From Anthostomella pinea (lineage: Eukaryota; Ascomycota; Sordariomycetes; Xylariales; Xylariaceae): 64,000 nucleotides of DNA. The notes beneath the pieces were generated by a model. That model had not been told where the DNA came from. It did no database searches and saw nothing but the letters and a program-made list of their open reading frames with translations. The stretch spans positions 4,650,001 to 4,714,000 of the forward strand of contig CAUWAG010000020.1 of the NCBI GenBank assembly GCA_963556695.1. Direction: 5' to 3'. Each line of letters opens with the position of its first letter. Within the stretch, counting starts at the first letter, position 1. The translations under genes were made by a program, and so were the position numbers. Below, one piece after another: positions 1-11,735 of this stretch.

Positions 1-1177
1 TGACGGCAATGACGATGGCGACGATGAGAAGGACGGTCATGAAGGTGTTGGACTGAGGCACTGATAGCTGTTCGAAGTAAGCCTGGGCACCAGAGACGGC
101 AGTGCGGATCGTCGTTTCGGCGCTACTCGCGTCATCACCAGATGTGGCATTGACTGTGGCGTCGACATCTCGAAGAGCAAGGGTGACAAAGCTGTCAAAC
201 GCACGCTTGACTACCGTGCTGCTATTAGTACTGGAGGTCGAGCCGTCAGGGAACACCAGCGTCGTGTTTTGAAGGGTCTCAACGCTGTCCTTGGTCAAGT
301 TGCCGCCCGTGCTCGCACGGAAGTTGTCGATCGTGACTTGCATTTGGGTGAAGGGGATGAGGCCGGTCGAGAAGGCAAAGTTCTTGGAGAAGCTTCGGTA
401 GACTTGGGGCAGGTTGGCCGACATCATACCATTCATTGCAAAGCCTTGGAACACACCAAAGACCTCACCAAAGCTTGGGCTGATGGTGCCTGCTCCTCCT
501 GCGCCCGAAGCGGCACCCGCTCCAGACAAGGTAGAACCGATAGCTCCAATGCCGCTGAGCAACAAGGCGGCTCCAGCAATACCAGCAGCGACGTATGGCA
601 CGGCAGGGACATCGGCAGTCTTGCCGTTCGTCACCTGCGATTCGAAGCAACCGAGGTCAGTGTCACCATCCAATGCCTGGAGCTGCAACTTCGCTAGCGC
701 TGCGATGTCGGGGATCTGGAAGGCAATCGCAGGTATGGCATTGGCATATTGGGCGGTAATGTTCTGTGTGCCCTTTGCACTGAAGCTGCCCTTCGGAACT
801 ACGATTCGGTTAGCATTCTGCCTTCATCACTGGGGGTATAGGAATGCGGACTTACCTGGACATAGCTGATCCACGCGTGTTGCTGCGTCACAAGGGTTGA
901 ACTTGTTTGTGTACACGTCCCGGCCGTATGCTGTCACCGAAAGGATGGCCGTCACATTCTGCTCCTTGGCACTCGAGCCGGCAACGTTGAACTCGACCAC
1001 CTTCTGGGCGTTATCGTACTTGATGTCGGCCTTTTGCACCTTGATGTCGCTGTCGTTGTTGCAGTTGGTGAATCCGCTTGTGACCAGGACATCATCGCCA
1101 AGAACCCCCGACGCTGCAAACGCCGTCGCCCATAGCGCGGCCCGCCGTATCGACCACCGCGAATTGGATCCCACCAT
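1..1177 (-). CDS. Flavin carrier / TRP-like ion channel family membrane protein (5' part)
   Basis: Fungal Flc/TRP-like proteins are multi-pass membrane proteins of the ER or vacuole linked to FAD transport, calcium and wall integrity. The start at 1177 is chosen because it opens a signal peptide (MVGSNSRWSIRRAALWATAF, then a cut near GVLG). Exon 1 is 856-1177 and exon 2 runs from 798 past the window edge. The 57 bp intron at 799-855 has a GTAAGT donor, a GCTAAC branch point and a TAG acceptor, and it keeps frame (LCPG joined to VPKGSF). The luminal part looks like the ML-like/TRP_N domain: FTNCNNDSDI, Cys-rich, with several N-x-T/S sites. A small Ala/Gly-rich hydrophobic segment follows (PYVAAGIAGAALLLSGIGAI). 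The sequence leaves the window in the next membrane helix (TFMTVLLIVAIVIAV). Most of the TRP domain is therefore outside. Family assignment is by recognition; which Flc paralogue it is cannot be told. Confidence 0.85.
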
Positions 1178-1860
1178 CTTGATCCGGACTGTGTAATGTG
1201 TTGTGTCGCAGGGCTCGACTGAAAAACCGGGTAAATTTGCTCGATGCGAGTGTTGTTGCTGTGAAGCTGTCTCCAACTGTATGTTTCTGTAAAATCAATC
1301 GCTGATGCGTATGCCAACCGGTTTGATGCACCTCCTCCTGCTTCTATAATATCCGTATGGTTCAAAGCTTTTTCGAGAAATTCAGTTTCGTTTGACGGGG
1401 AGTTCGGCGGCAATTGTGTTGTTTAGATAGCCGGTTTGGGGTCGCAAAGGAACATAGACTCGACTAGACAAAGAGGCAAAGACAAAGAGACTGTTACCAC
1501 GGTTGGCAACAAGAAGGTTGTGGTATCAAAGAGCCGAGGATCAACCTGGAAAGAATGCAAAATTGGCAACAAACTGCCGGTTTGAAGAAAGAAGGACGAG
1601 AAGTAGCGAGGAAAGACAGCTATAGCGGGGCTTTCGGGGTATCTAGTTATCGTATCGTTTCGTCCAAGGCGTCAAAGGTGACGGGGTAGAGTCGAGGACG
1701 ACGATGCTACGGTAGAGAGGGTCGTTGTCGGCGCATAGATGAAACGAGAGAGGATAGGTCGACGCGGATAGCGAGTGTGGGAGGAGCAATGAGGTCCAAG
1801 AGATGACCAAACGACAGACTGAAAGAGGGATGAAGCGCCAGGGCGATGTTGCTGGGAGCG

Positions 1861-1885
1861 GTGGACAGTGGACAGTGGACAGTGG
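1861..1885. repeat. Short tandem repeat, unit GTGGACA
   Basis: Three and a half perfect copies of the 7-bp unit GTGGACA lie in the upstream region of the flavin-carrier gene. Confidence 0.9.
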
Positions 1886-2404
1886 AAACTGGAAAGCAAG
1901 AGGTTAGAGAGTGAAGGTCCAAGCAACGGCAGCAATTGGCTGGATCAACTTGGCAGTCTTGGATGGAGAGGAAGCATAGATCGCAGGCTGCACCGCTTGT
2001 CGAAGCTTCGTCGACCCCTGAGAAGACAACTTGACAAGATCTGGCCGTCGTCACCAGTCTCCAGCGCTGATGCGGTCTAGAACGCCTCCTACCCCAGTCT
2101 CCTGCCGCCAGAGGCCCAGGACCCCTGGTCTCGATATCGTCCAAGCCAATGAACATGGCGGCGGCCCATGGTCGTGGAGTCGTCGCTGAGCGCGGGTTGG
2201 TCAAGCGGTGGGCGAGCTACGCCCAGCTAGCTCACACGAAACCCGTGGGCACTGATGGGCACCGCGACCCCTGGTAGATCATTGGCTGCCGTTCAAAAAG
2301 GCCCAGGGCCAGGAGGACGGATGAAACGCCGTGCAGAATGCCTCCACCACCGCAAATGAGGCAGCCGGCGGGCAATATCCAGTGCAATGCCGCCGCAATC
2401 TCTC

Positions 2405-2443
2405 TGCAATCTGTGCAATTATCTGTGCAATCTGTGCAATCTG
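2405..2443. repeat. Degenerate tandem repeat, unit TGCAATCTG
   Basis: Four copies of a roughly 9-bp unit (TGCAATCTG with small variants) stand in tandem. It is simple-sequence DNA with no coding role seen. Confidence 0.8.
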
Positions 2444-4575
2444 GTGTCGCCAGCATAATCTATTAATTGCAGCCCACTCGAGCTTGGGGGGGAACATTGT
2501 CGACAGTCGACAGTTGACAGTTGAGAAGTCGGCCAGCATACTGTAAAGTTGATTGTACCTTACCACGCATTCACACCGGTACTTGCCGACGCCACGGCCA
2601 GGTGCTGAGACAGCTGGTAAGCGGACTGGCGAATCGTCTGACTTTGCCTGACCCGACGTCGGTTATGCTGGCCGGGGAGGAACACGATGCAGTATGTAGA
2701 TGTGAGATGTGCAGCAGCAAAAGCAGGGGATTTTGTTCATGCATGTGGTCGGGAAGGAGAAGGATAAGTTGCAGGTGCGCAGCCGCTGCAGACGCCCTCT
2801 AGCGATCCCCTTCGGGGCTCATCAGGCGCTCTCTGTCACCCGCTGCCACCCGCAACTACAGAACGTCATCAGCCACAACCACCCGCTTCGGGCCATCTTC
2901 TCGATTGATCAACCCATTCAATGCAAAGCCTGGGACGACAAGAGATATCTCGTCCGACCATCTTTCTTGATTGAACAGCGATGTTGTTAACCTTGGTAGG
3001 AACCTGGAATCGCCAGACGACGACTGTTTTAGAACATCTCATCTTTTTAATGTACTAGCAGCTGTCATCCAACATCAGGGGGATACTAGAGATAGCGAGA
3101 CACGCGGTGGAAGACGTAGAAGACGAGCAGCACCGAAGTCCGGATTCGTCACTTTCGTCTGGTTTATTGGTGCCATCAATAGTCATCCCGGCACTCCGGT
3201 TCCTGTTTCCGTTTTCCAAGTTCTGGTTCTAGCCGCGAGCGCACGGCCTTGGGTACCAAGTTTTAGTTTATGCCAGCGCATCACCGTCAGATGAGACGGA
3301 TAAGACACATGAGAACCTCTCCCTTAAAAGGCCAAAGCTTGCTTTGAAACGTTCGAAATGATTCGAAGTTGTCGACTGACTGATTACCGAAAGACCGTAG
3401 GGTATGACACGCACTCCAGAGGTTGTTAAGGGGGGGCAGTGTGATGAAGGCCTTTGTCTCGGATCCCGAACAAACGCCCCAAACCCGTTGGAAATGAAGA
3501 CCCCACGGCGCCAATCTCTCTGTCCGTCTACTCGAGACAACGAACCTCTGATCAAGGTCAGACAACTTGATCAGAGGAACGAAGAAAAGTCTTGAGGTCG
3601 ACATTATTGAGATTGTGAGATGGTTTCGCTGTCCACATGACGATCCATGGCGGCGCCTGAAATTGATTTCTGATCCTGTAACTTACAAATGCCGTGATAG
3701 CTGCACATGCACATGTCTGTGCTCAAGCTGTATCAGGGGTGCTGCACTGCAAATCAGGGCGTCACATTTCTCCTCGATCAAGCCGGCACAACCTCCCTCT
3801 AGAAGCCGTCCATAGCTTTGCAGTGATCAGTCTTCTTGCGAGAATGCACCTGTTATTGCTTGCCCACTCTTCTGCTACCGAACGCATCTCGCGATCCTGG
3901 TGTCCAAGTAAGCACGACTTGCAAGTTCATCAGTCGAGAGGGCTCGTGCGTATCATCACCTACTTACCGTGGAGAAAAACTTCTCGCATCGTGTCACATC
4001 ATATCTGAGATATGCACCTGCACATCACGCATCCCACCCGGGCACGGAGCCGAGGAGCGAAGCACACCCGTGCACCGGACCCGCGTGCGGCGTTCCAACT
4101 TCCTGGGCCTTCGCGCCAGTTGCCGTTGCCGGTGACGTACTGTATCTCACAGATCACAAAAGACTAATCACATACATCCAAAGACTCGCATCATTTTATC
4201 AAGCTACCGACCAGCCCGGGTCCCGTTCGGCTCCCCCATGCCGGGTCGGATCATCGATCCATCAATGCGTCAACCAACCCGTCGCCCAGTCGTAACCGGT
4301 GACCACTGCTAATGTGGTAGGTATCATCGCGAAGAGGCACAAACCTCATCCGGCATGTGCTTCTGTAGAAGAGTCAAGACCATGCATGTTCGCTTCGCCT
4401 ACGCTTTCAAATACGTATCACGGACGGCAGCATGCGTGCTTGCCCCTTCCGTATATACATCCATCCATACATTCTCAACAACCTCAGTACTGTATCTAGT
4501 CTCCCTACATACACATATATGGACTAGCCCACGAGGAGGACCCAGGAAGCCGGCGCGGCGCAGGCCAGGCCAGAA

Positions 4576-4815
4576 ATCTCACCACGTCGACTGCATCCGT
4601 GTCGGGATTCTACATGTGTCGACTGGGCAAGCGGCACAGCAGGTGTCGATGTGACCCTACCTAATAATGCGGCACAGGATCTCGCCACATCGACCAACTG
4701 TATCCGCGTCAAGATTCTATTATTATATATGTCGAGATCATAGGTATCCACGTCAACTGGAAGGGAAGCGGCGTAGCAGGTGTCGATGTCACCCTACCGT
4801 ATAATACGGCGATCG
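4576..4815. repeat. Imperfect direct repeat, two adjacent copies
   Basis: Copy A (about 4576-4677) and copy B (about 4678-4815) share the same order of blocks: ATCTCrCCAC, TCCGyGTC, GATTCTA, AGCAGGTGTCGATGT and ACCCTACC, then TAATAxTGCGGC-like ends. Many differences are C/T or G/A transitions, and copy B carries an extra AT-rich insertion of some 35 bp. This looks like a local duplication that has drifted, possibly under RIP-like C-to-T change. No open frame or terminal inverted repeat was seen. Confidence 0.65.
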
Positions 4816-5835
4816 CTTCCTGTCTTGTCCTCGCGTAACATGTAGGTAGGTATGCACTCCGCCATGAGGATGCATGCATTTACCGTAAAGCTGGGAGGCA
4901 ATCTAATTTGCGGTCAACGAAAGCGGTGTGCAAGTGGACAGTCGAGTCGCTAGATGGAAACAAGCGACCTCTTACCTAGTCAATCGCCTGGAATATGCGA
5001 ATATTTTGTCCCCTGCGGGTGACCTAATTCCACCTTCTTTGCCGTGAATAGCGAGATACACGAAATATACACTGATGTTGAGATCAAGCATGGATACACA
5101 GACATGATCACAGTTGTGCAACATATGCCGATATAGAGAGGTCTATTGAGAGTCATGGTGATGATAGTAACAGAAAGCAGGAGCCCGACCCGTCCATGAT
5201 CCAACCCCCATTTCCTTTCCTCTCATTTCATCGCCAACCAGTAACTTCCACAACGCGCCTCCCATGGCAGATAAAATGACTGACTCGACTCGACTCGATT
5301 CAGCTGACTGTCTGTGTGCTCCGTCGTCATATACGTTCGATTCCGTGTCGTAGTGAATAGCCTGCCTGCTCAAGACCAAAGAGATAGATGCTTCGTGACG
5401 ACTTCCTCCTCTATCAGTTTCCTTTGAGATCTGTCGACCCGGTGTCGCGTGATTTTAAAGACCGTGGTGATTCCTCCTCGCAGCAGCAAAGGCCTCCAAC
5501 GCGTGGCGGCGTGTGTCGCTTGCTATACGGGGGGAAGTTCAAAGGCATCAATAATTTCGTCCGTAAAGAGCACGGGAGGTGAGAAGAAAGCGATGTAGGT
5601 GTATAATACAGCCGTGCCCAAAACGCCTGTGGAGTATCGTGGGTAAGGCATCAAAGTTGACCCGGTTTGGAAGGATATGGAAGAAGCCAAAAAGCAAGCC
5701 GAGATGTGTCCGTTCTTAGTATCCGTAATGTGATGTACCTGCAAACTCCAGCTCTCTAGGGTATCTGCAGTAACAAGTCGAAAGAAACGCGCCCGCGTAG
5801 ACAGCAAACAGGAAGGACAACTTCGTCGTCACCCC

Positions 5836-8800
5836 TCATGGGTTGTAGAAGGTGCCAGCGTGGCCATGGTGTGGTGAGTGGGAGTATGGCGATACTGAGC
5901 CTGGATTACTGCCGTATTGTCGCACTGGCTGCATGGCAGGGTTCAACATGTTGTCGTAGCCCATGCCCCCGGTAGGATCCTCTATGCCAAGGGATTTTGG
6001 AAAGGCAGGAAATGGTTCGGTATCTTGAACCTGCATGTTCATAGCATACGTGCTAGCGGCTGGGGGGTATGGTGACGCGGTCGTGACAGGCAAAGACTGA
6101 TACTGTGGCTGGGTGTTGAAATGCTGCGGCATCATCATGGTAGGCTCTCGGTTCGGGGCCATCCCGTAGGATTGTTGAGCAGGTTGATGGCCAGCGTAAT
6201 ACGTGTTCTGCATCTGGGGTATGGTAGGATAGCCGATGTTACTATGTGGGCTGTTATGATAGTCCATGATGCTGGAGTCGACAGTCGAGTGAGGTCCTGG
6301 GGGGCTGTACATCTGATGAGGATCCTGCTTGATCACAGGTGTAGAAGGAAGGTTCCCAAAGCTGCGCGGCGGGGGGTCCTGAACCGGGCTGATGATGGTG
6401 TCTGCGTCGAGATCTTTAGCTGCGACAAGTTTCAGTACCGGGAGGCTGATGTGCTCCATATGTTTGGCCAAGTGGACCGTGAGCTTCTTCCACGTAGGGA
6501 ACGTCTTGCCACAGAACCTGCAAGCTTCGTCGGATGGTTTGCTCGACGTCTCAATGTGGCACTGTTCGACCTTTTGCCACGTACGGTCACCTCCGCCGGC
6601 CTTCTTGATCGCTGCCTTGGTTTTGACCTTCGGCTCTGTGAACTTATGCTCCCGCACAAGATGTTGCAGAAAGTTGTCCCTTCTGTAGCAAGTGTGGTGG
6701 CAGTCATCGACGTCGCAGGTCCACCACTCTAGGTGACGATGACCCTCATTCTCGTGCCGGACCCAGTCTGCTTTTCTCTTGAACATCTTAGGGTCACGAC
6801 ATTTGTCCCAGGTGCAAGTGAATGGCTGCACGTCCTCATGCACGTGCTTCGTCCAGTCGGAAGGCTTCTGGAACTTCTTGCTGCTATAGCATAGCTGGCA
6901 CTCGAATTCGGCGGGCAGAGACGGCGTTGGAGGAATAGGAATGCCCGATGGGAACATCTCCGCGTTGATGCCCCCTTCCAGCGGCGTCGTGTCTCCGTCC
7001 GAGGAATCTGGTCGAGCAGACAAAGGGTCAAACCCACGGTCGATACCTCGGCTGTCCAGAGGCATAGCTGAGCCACCAAGTGCCATGCATGACGTGCCAC
7101 AAGGGCAGTTCCGCTGGTTGACTTGGTTCAAATGCTTGATCTTCGCGTTCAGAAGCTGCTTGTAACGGATGATCATCTGATGGGCGATCCGGTCGACCAG
7201 ATAGTGGTGGCTTTCAGCCCCTTCTGAGCATGCAAGCCTCGGGTTCAACCGTAGGACATGCTCCCGGAAGCCTCCGAACGTCGGAACTATGGCCTCCGAT
7301 TCCCCCTGCTCAGTCTTCATGTCCATATCGTCGAACCCTTCATCGTCGTCTTCGTCGTCGTCCTCCGGGTCTACTGCGGGCTGGGATCTTGCCAATTGAG
7401 CAACGGGAGGTCCTCCTTGCTTCTTCAACATGCCAACCAGGTTTGAAAGTCCCTCGGGGTTAGAGGTCTTCGGAAGCTCGGTCTTGCTCCTCGGCCTTCT
7501 TAGAGCACTCTTGACTGGTGGCAAGCTGAGCGCGAATGGGGTTTTTGGCGAAGTCATCGACGATGCACTGACAGAGCCACTTCGAGCATGAGTGGTTCCG
7601 ATGGCAGCAGCGCCCGTGGTCATTTCAAACAGTGCGGTATTCAAGCTTGGAGTCGGCTTCTTGTTCATCCCGCTCAGGCCCCAGCTTGACGTACGGGATG
7701 GCGGCGCTAGGCTGTCTTTCGACCCACGCCTGTCCCCCTGGTCATCGATATCTTCATGCAAGACCTCGCTGGCATTGCTCCCCTTACGCTTGCGTAGTTG
7801 GCTGGCGCTTGGTTTGCGCACAAGGCTGGGGATCTTCTTCATGAAGCTCGGCCGGTGGGAGTGGCTGATGGAGAGCTTCTTCAAGAAGTTCCCGCTGATG
7901 ACTCCTTCCACATCTACGACACTAGGCATGCTTCGTCTGCGGGTACCCCAAGTAGCGGCATGCGAAACAATAGATTCGTTGTCCTGGCATTGTCGATGGA
8001 ACTTTTCAATGGCGGCTTGTGAGGTTTCTGGCTGGTAAGGCGTGCCGGTCTGGATAGCATGAATCGCCGGCCCATCTCCCCAATTGCGAAGGTGCCTCAT
8101 GATCTCGAAATCAGTCTGGGTCATCGGCCCGCCTGGTCCATCGGCGTGGATATATGCCTGGCCAGGAACATGTCTGTTCTCGGTTGCATCTCCCAATGGT
8201 ACTTCACCAGCTGGTATGTTATCATCGTCGTTCAGTTGTGGACCAGCAAGCCTGGAAGAGGACCCTCCTGAGCCAGTCGCGGGCGGCTGATTCGGATCAC
8301 TTGCGGACCTGGAGACCCAGGCGAAAACCTCCTTGTTCTTCTCTTGGCGTTCTCGCTGCGAAGTCTGCTGATTGAGGCTCGGGACTTCCCCAGACGGCCG
8401 GTCGCCTGGGGCGAGGCCGCGATGCCCAGTACCCGAATTCGGTACCCAACTGCCATGCACGTCACGAGACACCATCGCCAGACTGTCGAGAGTTGATTGA
8501 TATGCCGAACATGCCAAATCACCGGCTGTGCTGTGGGGAGCACGCACAGTCCGGGGAGTCTCGGCACCTGTCGTGAACGACCTTTCGATTCCTTGTACAG
8601 GTCCATCCTCGTCCTTGTTCCACATGGAGACGGTCACACGTGGGCTTCGGGCGGCCATGGCGTGGGCAGCCGGCGCAAGGCTATCGTCGCTCGACCAACT
8701 TCCACCGCGTGTGTCGGGAGTCAGCTGCGGGGCAGACTGATTGGAATCAATGGACTTTGTCGGTGGCCGGGGTTGTGCTTGAGCTTGGGCTGAGGGATCA

Positions 8801-9315
8801 CGCGTCAGAACCGAGCCGTGGAGGTCGGAAGGGGTGCCTTTGTTACTGGCTCCGAAGAATGATGTCGTTGGTAGGGACGGCGTCTTATGAGGGCTTATGG
8901 GGTAACTGGTATACGGCACACCATCGTCCCGTACTGCAGGAGTAAGGTCAACCACGGATTGCTCTGTGCTTTCGGGTTCCCCGACAAAGTCAGGCACATC
9001 GATATCGTCGAAACTCGCCCCAAAGAACGGGTCGTCAGCGAACTCGCTGCTGCTGAAGTCCTCGCTTGGCTGGTAGTAATCGGCCGTAGAGACGGTATCG
9101 GTCGGGGTGTTGAAATTGCCTGTTGGCGAGGCCGAGTTGCTCCGGAGATGGGATGAGTAAGGCGACAGCAAGTGCGATTCTGCCGGTGTGACGGGGCCGG
9201 TATGGTTATGATGGTTGCCGAAGTGGTGTTGAGGGTGCTGCATGGGATCCTTGGTGTAATCGCGAAGATCATGAAGCGACGCAGGAGAGACCGTGTCAAC
9301 GTATATTGAAGACAT
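5836..9315 (-). CDS. C2H2 zinc-finger protein, 1159 aa, single exon
   Basis: This is a long nuclear-type protein whose role is not known to me; by its fingers it is probably a transcription regulator. Residues 1-690 are low-complexity Ser/Pro/Gln-rich sequence with basic patches (LRKRKGS) and an acidic run (DPEDDDEDDDEGFDD near 650). A conserved-looking block, HHYLVDRIAHQMIIRYKQLL, followed by a CPCGTSC pair, sits near 700-745. About residues 800-970 hold four irregular C2H2 fingers: CQLC..H..H, CTWDKC..H..H, CDVDDC..H..H and a cleaner CRFC..HLAKH. The C-terminal 190 residues are Pro/Gln/Tyr-rich, like an activation region. The frame is open throughout, with ATG at 9315 and TGA at 5836-5838, so no intron is needed. 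I recognise this as a conserved fungal C2H2 protein but cannot give a symbol. Confidence 0.9.
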   Translation of the reverse strand: MSSIYVDTVSPASLHDLRDYTKDPMQHPQHHFGNHHNHTGPVTPAESHLLSPYSSHLRSNSASPTGNFNTPTDTVSTADYYQPSEDFSSSEFADDPFFGASFDDIDVPDFVGEPESTEQSVVDLTPAVRDDGVPYTSYPISPHKTPSLPTTSFFGASNKGTPSDLHGSVLTRDPSAQAQAQPRPPTKSIDSNQSAPQLTPDTRGGSWSSDDSLAPAAHAMAARSPRVTVSMWNKDEDGPVQGIERSFTTGAETPRTVRAPHSTAGDLACSAYQSTLDSLAMVSRDVHGSWVPNSGTGHRGLAPGDRPSGEVPSLNQQTSQRERQEKNKEVFAWVSRSASDPNQPPATGSGGSSSRLAGPQLNDDDNIPAGEVPLGDATENRHVPGQAYIHADGPGGPMTQTDFEIMRHLRNWGDGPAIHAIQTGTPYQPETSQAAIEKFHRQCQDNESIVSHAATWGTRRRSMPSVVDVEGVISGNFLKKLSISHSHRPSFMKKIPSLVRKPSASQLRKRKGSNASEVLHEDIDDQGDRRGSKDSLAPPSRTSSWGLSGMNKKPTPSLNTALFEMTTGAAAIGTTHARSGSVSASSMTSPKTPFALSLPPVKSALRRPRSKTELPKTSNPEGLSNLVGMLKKQGGPPVAQLARSQPAVDPEDDDEDDDEGFDDMDMKTEQGESEAIVPTFGGFREHVLRLNPRLACSEGAESHHYLVDRIAHQMIIRYKQLLNAKIKHLNQVNQRNCPCGTSCMALGGSAMPLDSRGIDRGFDPLSARPDSSDGDTTPLEGGINAEMFPSGIPIPPTPSLPAEFECQLCYSSKKFQKPSDWTKHVHEDVQPFTCTWDKCRDPKMFKRKADWVRHENEGHRHLEWWTCDVDDCHHTCYRRDNFLQHLVREHKFTEPKVKTKAAIKKAGGGDRTWQKVEQCHIETSSKPSDEACRFCGKTFPTWKKLTVHLAKHMEHISLPVLKLVAAKDLDADTIISPVQDPPPRSFGNLPSTPVIKQDPHQMYSPPGPHSTVDSSIMDYHNSPHSNIGYPTIPQMQNTYYAGHQPAQQSYGMAPNREPTMMMPQHFNTQPQYQSLPVTTASPYPPAASTYAMNMQVQDTEPFPAFPKSLGIEDPTGGMGYDNMLNPAMQPVRQYGSNPGSVSPYSHSPHHGHAGTFYNP

Positions 9316-11735
9316 AGCTAGGGTAGTGTAGTTGGAAAGTCGAGGTCAGCATGTAGGTACCGCCTGTCGAATTAAATGGCACTATGACCGGCACAGTTCC
9401 CAGGTTGCCTTCAAGCGAAGATCATGTTCCAGGTCTAGTGAGCGGCGCAGAAATCAGGGAGGACGGTCTGGATTGAAGCCTGGCGCGCGAGTCGATCGAT
9501 GTCTTTCTCCGAGTTGAGGACGTCTAGACTATGTCCGCGCAATGAGTAACTGTCGTGATCTGGCAGCAATCCCACAATGACAAGTTTCGTTATCGATTGA
9601 TCGTCAGAACTCAGAAGAATGGTTTGAATGTATTCGCTTGGTAGAGTGAGAAGCTTAGATCCTTTGGTTCGAAGACCAGGGCTGCGCTCCCAGTGCCCAC
9701 CTTGGTGAGGCGGCGGCGCTTAACGGCAAGGTGGAGTGGTAAAGCGTTAATTCGGCGTCAATGTGGAAATACCAAGCACGCGATAGTATCCTGGTATCCG
9801 TCGACCTGAGACCACAGTAATGAGATCGCAACGGGGCCGTGCAAAGGAGGAAGGTTGCAACTTGCAAGGGGAGGGGACGAAGAGAGTGACGACTCTGACG
9901 AGATGGCGGACTGGGGATGAGAGGCACAGGCACGCGGGCACGGTAAGATGCAGAGAATGTGGCAGAGAAGGGGAGGCTTGACGACGAGGTGGCCCGAGAG
10001 GCAGACAGGACTTCTGGCTAGGCGGACAGGGTGGGATAGATTCGAGGGCACGCGCACCATCACCCTGTGCCTGGCACCTGGGCCTGCCCATCCATCCATG
10101 ATCCCATTGGACCACTATCGCCTACCACTCTGTCATCTCCTGGTCCCACAAGGCGTATCTGACCCCAAGAATGCAGGGGTGGCTAGGCGTTCTCTGCCTC
10201 CTTGCTCAGCCCCGATGGACCGGGGGGGTTTCCTTCCACTTGTCACTTGTGAGCCCACTCACTTCTAGGTACGATACGATCACAAGGCATTCTGGATCAG
10301 GATGCCAGACTCGATGCCGGCCGCCAGACGTCAATGAGTGAATATGACAGACAACATTTGCCCGTCCCGCCTGCCACACAGCACCGTACATGAAGGCAAC
10401 CCCCGTGGTAGTACTCGACACCTCACCGGTGTCTCACACAGGCAGAACACCTACCTAGTGAGCCGCGTCTCGAGTCCTTCGGCTGACGGACGAGTGTGTG
10501 TCGAAAGTTGAGACGGCCAGCTGCTGCGTGTGTGCCCTGTCTCGCCTGTGCAAGCCGCAAGATCGACCTCCCTGCAAATTGAAACTGGAGGCTTGACTGG
10601 ATATGGATAGTATCTCGGTGCGCCCCATTGGGTTGACAGGACATGACACTGACCGATGGATGCTACGGTACCACGAGCTGGACAAGCCCGCTGGACTAAT
10701 GACGGTATGTCAGCAGACTTCGTCTTGCCGGCGTGGCATTCGGTGGGATCACTACATGTAGGCCGACGGGACCAGATGAGTTCTTCCGTCGCGACTCTCG
10801 AACAATACGGGTTAAACATTGATCTCATCAACGGGTATGTCTCGGCAGCTGCGCGGGTCTTGCAACTTGCAAGCATCGGTAGCTATGTTAAGAACCGCAG
10901 AAGCACCTTGCAGTAGTGTGCCTACTGTAGACAGTAGAGGTACCGTAGCTGAAAGGCGAAGGCTCAAGCCGGAAAGAATAGCGAATGGCACGGTGGAATG
11001 GATAGCCGTCCATTTCCAGCATCGGCACCTGACTCATGAGCCGGTGTCAAGACCCAATCTTGTGCTAAGGTAGTGTCGAGGATTGAAGCGCGCGCCCACT
11101 TGGGCTTTGTGGTCTGTGCCGCGATGCCTGCCAGCGCGGGGTCACCGTCTAATAATAAAATACAGAGACGATCTAGCGCTCAGAAACAAGCGCGCGGAGG
11201 GCACCTGCCACTGCCACTAGCACCGACCAACTAGACGCGACAGTTGCCGACTAGGCCAATCATCGTGGCCCATATTGGCTGGAATTTATCATGTAAGCAT
11301 CGTTACCGTAAGAATATATATATCTATATATATCATAAGATATATCGGATGACGCCAACAAGATTAGAGAATGGATAGGTTAGGAATAGCCTGTTTACGG
11401 TGGACGGGGCCAGACAGGCGATGGATCAGGAACAAGTGGGAGAAGGAGCTGGCTGAGCTCGAAGCGCAAGACGGCTGGACGGAGGATTTCTACTCAACGG
11501 GACTGCGGCACTAGGTGTGCGGCACGGCGGGAGCTACTACTCCATACAGTGCTAATAATCTCAGTCTCAAAAATGCACTGTGCATATTGGCTAGCACAGT
11601 GTACCAGTGTGGTTCATTATTTTGGGTAGGATTTAACAAGACCAAGTTGCTGGCCGGTATGCCACAACTACGGCGTTGTCTCCTTCACCAAATCCTAACC
11701 GTCCTGGCTCTGTTTCGGAAGTCATAGCTAAGAAT
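9316..11735. other. Intergenic, 2.4 kb
   Basis: This stretch holds the upstream region of the C2H2 gene and the downstream region of the FAD oxidase. No coding sequence is supported. An AT-rich dinucleotide tract lies at 11312-11346. Confidence 0.6.
11312..11346. repeat. AT-dinucleotide tract
   Basis: An ATATAT-type run with short interruptions is nearly self-complementary and can form a small hairpin. It lies about 390 bp beyond the 3' end of the FAD oxidase gene. No function is inferred. Confidence 0.75.

Larger units (their letters stand above)
1178..5835. other. Intergenic, 4.6 kb, no gene recognised
   Basis: The left part must hold the promoter and leader of the flavin-carrier gene, and the right part the 3' region of the C2H2 gene. 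All open frames are short, lack domains and show no splice-linked extension. Visible structure consists of short tandem repeats at 1861-1885, 2405-2443 and 5280-5300 and an imperfect direct repeat at 4576-4815. Confidence 0.6.
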
